Shown here one piece after another: positions 61,215 through 64,000 of a stretch of 64,000 nucleotides of DNA. Under the pieces are notes generated by a model. That model was not told the origin of the DNA. It did no database searches and saw only the letters and a program-made list of their open reading frames with translations. Where the stretch lies: NCBI GenBank assembly GCA_020253445.1, contig JADCBP010000005.1, positions 868,001 through 932,000 on the forward strand, given 5' to 3'. How positions within the stretch are numbered: the first letter of the stretch is position 1; every line of letters begins with the position of its first letter. Source of the stretch: Methylobacterium sp. (GTDB lineage Bacteria; Pseudomonadota; Alphaproteobacteria; Rhizobiales; Beijerinckiaceae). The position numbers and the translations under genes are program-made.

Positions 61215-61955
61215 TCAAGCTTTGGGCCTTCTGCGACGGGGTATTATTGGTAGATCGATGCCGTTCGCTTGCAGCGTAGATCCAAGTTCTCCCATGGCTG
61301 CGGTCCGCTTTGCCGCCTCCCGTGCCCGCGTGCCGGCCTTGCTCTTCATCTTGCGCATAATTTTGTCCATCAGCGAACGTTCTTTGCTGCTATTGCGCTC
61401 GGCACGAGCCGCCAGGAGTTCGGGCACTTCATCCCCGCAATCGCGTGCGTTCTCCAACGGCGAGACAGGACGCGCTTTTCCGGTTGCCGGATCAAAGTCC
61501 CATATCGTCACGGTTGCGATGTAAACACGGCCGCCGATCGGTTTGAGCTTCTCCATTCGGGCCTGAGTTTTAGGGTCTTGCAAATACTTCAAGGCCTCGA
61601 CGGCTTCCCGCGCGGCTTCCCGCGCGGCTTCCCGCCTCGCTTCTTTCTCTGGAACGCCGCCCCGAATGAACTGTGCCTCCCGCTCAGCGGCCACGTTCAG
61701 CGCATATGCGATGCCGGGTTCAAGTGGCCGCTCCTTCGCCGGTGTCTTCTTCCCGCCTTCCTGCTTCCTTAGCCTGCCTACATACGGCGATTGCGACCGC
61801 TCACCTAGATGTTCGCCAGCTTCTACCAATGCTCGATATTCTGCTCGTGTGAGCTTAGGCTTACTGCCGTCTCGCAGCACGCCGTCCCGCTTCGCGCGAG
61901 CATCATCCAAGGTCTTGCGCGACCGGCCTCTCTTGCGCTTCTCGTCCTCAACCAT
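61215..61955 (-). CDS. Basic hypothetical protein downstream of the integrase
   Basis: About 246 residues (ATG 61955; earlier ATGs at 61964 and 61976 overlap the integrase end). Highly charged: KRKRGRSRKTLDDARAKRDG at the start, a helix with the tandem ARREAAREAAREAVEALK (encoded by a 12-bp repeat near 61606-61641), a short beta part (GGRVYIATVTIWDFDPATGKARP) and a basic end (PRRRRPKA). Probably nucleic-acid binding. Overlap with the integrase suggests co-transcription. No family recognised. Confidence 0.6.
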   Translation of the reverse strand: MVEDEKRKRGRSRKTLDDARAKRDGVLRDGSKPKLTRAEYRALVEAGEHLGERSQSPYVGRLRKQEGGKKTPAKERPLEPGIAYALNVAAEREAQFIRGGVPEKEARREAAREAAREAVEALKYLQDPKTQARMEKLKPIGGRVYIATVTIWDFDPATGKARPVSPLENARDCGDEVPELLAARAERNSSKERSLMDKIMRKMKSKAGTRAREAAKRTAAMGELGSTLQANGIDLPIIPRRRRPKA

Positions 61956-61960
61956 GGCAG

Positions 61961-63193
61961 TCATTCCGCAGCCCAAAGCGCCGGGGCAACCGGCTCACAA
62001 TAATCAGCCCAAGCCTGCATCATGGGGCGGCGCTTGTCGAACAAATCGCCGCGTCGGTACGCCTTTTCGACTTTGTTTTGGATCGTGTGCGCCAACGCCA
62101 TTTCGCACACTTCGTTCGGAAAGCTCGAAACCTCACCGGCCCAGTCGCGGAAGGTCGACCGGAAGCCGTGAACCGTGATATCCTCCCGCTTCATGCGCTT
62201 CAGGACCGCAGCCATGGCCATGTTGGACAGCGCGCCGCTTGCGGACTGGCCGGGGAAGACGAAGCCGTCATCCGCACGTTTCAGCTTCGCGACTGCCTCG
62301 AGGATTGCCACGGCCCGTTCGGGCAGGGGAACGCGATGTTCCTTGCCGGCCTTCATGCGGCTGGCGGGAACGGTCCAGACCTTCGCCCCAAGGTCGATTT
62401 CCGGCCATCGCGCCCCAATCACTTCGCCGGTTCGCGCCGCCGTCAGAATGGTGAATTCCAGTGCGAGCGCCGCGACGCCTTGGCTTGACCGCAGCGCGCC
62501 AACGAAGCCGCGTATATCCGTGTAGGCAAGCGCTCCGTGATGGCCGCGCGTCAACCGCTTCCGCTTTCCGAATATCGGCTGGAGGTTATCGCGCCAAGCC
62601 GCCGGGTTTTCTCCACTGCGCAGCTTTCGTGCCTTGGCGACACTGAAGACCCGTTCCATCCGGCCGCGCAATCGCGCCGCGGTTTCGGGCTTCTCTGACC
62701 AGATCGGCCGCAGGATTGCCGCCACGTCGTCCGTCGTGATGGCGTCAATGGGTCGGTTATGGAGCGGCTTGGCGTAGGTCATCAGCGTGTTGCGCCACTG
62801 CTGCCGGTGCTTCGCGTTTTTCCACTCCGCTTCTGCGGTGGCGAGCATGTCTTCCGTGACTTGCCAGAACGTCTTGGATCCACTCGTCGCGCCCGCCCGT
62901 TCATCAAGGGGATCGCGGCCGGCGTTCAGCAGCTTCCTCGCTTCGCGTGCCTTTTCCCGCGCATCGGCAAGGCCTACGTCGTCAAAACTGCCAAGGCCCA
63001 TTTCGCGCCGCTTCACTTTGCCGTCGACAGCGATCGAATAGCGAAGCAACCACGAGCGCGAGACCGCGGCCTTTCCCGTGCGTGCCGGCGTCACGGCGAG
63101 GTATAATCCATCGACACCACCGACAGCATAAACCCCTGGCATCTTCAGGGCATCGACTGCTTTCGATCCCAGTTCCTTGGCTTTGCGCGGCAT
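61961..63193 (-). CDS. int: Tyrosine integrase, P4-type
   Basis: 410 residues. N-terminal DUF4102-like arm-binding region (GVYAVGGVDGLYLAVTPART, YSIAVDGKVKRREMGLGSFDDVGLADAREKAREARK), SAM-like core-binding domain and catalytic domain with Arg254 (TAARTGEVIGARW), His342-x2-Arg345 (HGFRSTFRDWAGE), His369 and Tyr379 (KAYRRGD). The gene reads leftward from near the right att site, the usual arrangement for tRNA-targeting islands. The active-site set is complete, so the element may still move. Confidence 0.96.
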   Translation of the reverse strand: MPRKAKELGSKAVDALKMPGVYAVGGVDGLYLAVTPARTGKAAVSRSWLLRYSIAVDGKVKRREMGLGSFDDVGLADAREKAREARKLLNAGRDPLDERAGATSGSKTFWQVTEDMLATAEAEWKNAKHRQQWRNTLMTYAKPLHNRPIDAITTDDVAAILRPIWSEKPETAARLRGRMERVFSVAKARKLRSGENPAAWRDNLQPIFGKRKRLTRGHHGALAYTDIRGFVGALRSSQGVAALALEFTILTAARTGEVIGARWPEIDLGAKVWTVPASRMKAGKEHRVPLPERAVAILEAVAKLKRADDGFVFPGQSASGALSNMAMAAVLKRMKREDITVHGFRSTFRDWAGEVSSFPNEVCEMALAHTIQNKVEKAYRRGDLFDKRRPMMQAWADYCEPVAPALWAAE

Positions 63194-63356
63194 GAACCTT
63201 CCCGCCTATCCCAACAATGTTCCCGCCAATCGGCGCGAGAAACAGCGATACACGGCGCACCGTTCGGAAACAAGGAAATTCAATAAATATTTGAATATAC
63301 GTCACTAACCGCAACTGCGTGATGCGTCCTGACACACCTGTAAACAGTAGTTTGTT

Positions 63357-63373
63357 TCCCATCGTCTCCGCCA
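63357..63373 (+). other. attR core
   Basis: Exact copy of the last 17 bases of tRNA-Ser (TCCCATCGTCTCCGCCA). The following bases 63374-63650 are AT-rich and hold no gene that I can support. Confidence 0.85.
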
Positions 63374-63650
63374 CCTATTTTTGGAAACTGTTTTTCGGGC
63401 AGTTTTTGGCGATAAGAAAAACTTTAGGTTTTCTGCGCCTCACGCAAATATCTCCTGACTTGAGAATGCAAAAATTCTGTTCATTTATTCTAAAGTGCGG
63501 AGGGTTGAGAGTGCCTCATTATATTTTTTTGGGAAAAGTACGGTTTTTATTTAGTCAAGACAATCCAATGACTTGCTTGTATGCTGAGTAAGAGTTGCTA
63601 TAAAACTACGTTAGGCACATACAGAAAAAAACCGAAGGTACGGGGATAAT

Positions 63651-64000
63651 ATGGACACCTTAATCACTGGCTTCTTGTCATTACCAAACATAGTTATCTA
63701 TGCAATTTTTGGAGCGATTGGAGGTGTCTTAGGCGCATTAATTGGGGCTGGTTTTTCGAAGGCCTTCAAGAAAGAGAAGCTGTCACGAATTATTACAATC
63801 ATATGTGTGGTACTAGCGATCCAGTTGCCTAATCATATTATCCCTCAGTTAAAAAAAGATGCCGCCCCTTCTCAGGTTATGAATGAGTTGAAGCAGCAAA
63901 GACTTTTCTCTGTGATATTTAGACTGCATCCCGAAGCAGAACATGACTTGAAGAGAAAAATGACAGAGATAATAAATAATTCACCAAGCGATCAGGTATT
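63651..64000 (+). CDS. AT-rich membrane-anchored protein, cut by the window end
   Basis: 116 codons visible. Glycine-zipper transmembrane start (FGAIGGVLGALIGAGFSKAF at about residues 20-39), a second hydrophobic segment (IITIICVVLAIQL), then a hydrophilic charged region. ATG 63651 preceded by GGTACGGGG. Codons are AT-ending, unlike the core genome, so the DNA beyond attR is probably also foreign. No family recognised. Confidence 0.6.
   Translation, partial: MDTLITGFLSLPNIVIYAIFGAIGGVLGALIGAGFSKAFKKEKLSRIITIICVVLAIQLPNHIIPQLKKDAAPSQVMNELKQQRLFSVIFRLHPEAEHDLKRKMTEIINNSPSDQV

Larger units (their letters stand above)
51678..63373 (+). mobile_element. Integrative element of about 11.7 kb in tRNA-Ser(GCU)
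   Basis: Bounded by 17-bp direct repeats (51678-51694 within the tRNA and 63357-63373) with a tyrosine integrase reading away from the right end. Cargo: HTH excisionase-like gene, PrimPol/DUF3987 protein, HEPN-like gene, toxin-antitoxin pair, serine resolvase and a cassette of short unknown genes. No capsid, tail or conjugation genes seen, so it resembles a satellite or mobilisable island that replicates autonomously after excision. A 13-bp sequence TGTTCCCGCCAAT occurs near both ends (51737-51749 and 63218-63230) and may be an integrase arm site. Confidence 0.88.

Noticed and set aside
63319-63591. 90-codon frame crossing attR
   Set aside because: It spans the recombination site, starts in the island and has no ribosome site or family.

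Overview
The window is high-GC alphaproteobacterial chromosome, most likely from the order Hyphomicrobiales (Rhizobiales). The evidence is gene content and order: pcm-tolC-popZ-valS-ilvD-exoR, then NDUFA12 / DUF2155 / aat / accC / accB / aroQ / DsbA / M48 peptidase, together with a B12-dependent NrdJ reductase and Rhizobiales-type palindromic repeats. No species can be named from the sequence alone.

Layout. 1-5.9 kb: the end of an SDR gene facing a leftward operon of photolyase, FAD amine oxidase, DUF1365 protein and cyclopropane-fatty-acid-synthase-like enzyme (membrane lipid modification and photo-oxidative damage), then a divergent cysteine-cluster gene. 5.9-7.7 kb: decayed accessory DNA with a broken LacI regulator, an AT-rich membrane protein gene and an IS5-family remnant. 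7.7-15.3 kb: an unusual leftward four-gene operon of ATP-grasp ligase, double-sensor/MFS fusion, Tat-exported binding protein and PAS-GGDEF-EAL protein. This is the best candidate for an undescribed signalling system. 15.7-16.5 kb: an IS3-family ruin. 16.5-20.5 kb: an amidohydrolase divergent from a tripartite tricarboxylate transporter operon (tctC-tctB-tctA), with tctB frameshifted at a run of nine T. 20.8-21.4 kb: a recombinase fragment running into tRNA-Asn, then tRNA-Cys. 21.5-31.5 kb: core genes pcm, tolC, popZ, valS, ilvD, exoR and xthA. ValS carries a compositionally foreign internal segment. 31.6-32.5 kb: a GIY-YIG nuclease gene bracketed by copies of a 32-bp palindromic repeat, and a 28-codon gene. 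32.8-37.5 kb: nrdJ, with an ImmA/IrrE-type gene lying between it and a promoter that carries two NrdR-like boxes. 37.9-51.5 kb: core genes for complex I assembly, fatty-acid synthesis, shikimate pathway, periplasmic thiol and protease functions, an aminotransferase with a palindromic repeat inserted in frame, gatB, dedA, a GST and small secreted proteins.

51.6-63.4 kb: an integrative element of about 11.7 kb in tRNA-Ser(GCU). It is bounded by a 17-bp duplication of the tRNA 3' end and has a tyrosine integrase at its right edge. It carries an excisionase-like HTH protein, a PrimPol/DUF3987 replication protein followed by a 26-bp perfect inverted repeat, a probable HEPN (AbiU2-like) gene, a HigBA/RelE-type toxin-antitoxin pair, a serine resolvase with a res-like repeat region, and a five-gene cassette of unknown function preceded by six 10-bp direct repeats. 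No packaging or conjugation genes were seen. DNA beyond the right att site is AT-rich and begins another unknown gene cut by the window end.

The strongest unusual observations are the four-gene operon, the in-frame palindromic repeat in the aminotransferase, the valS insertion, the GIY-YIG/palindrome unit, the NrdR-box/ImmA/nrdJ arrangement, and the replication and regulatory repeats in the tRNA-Ser island.
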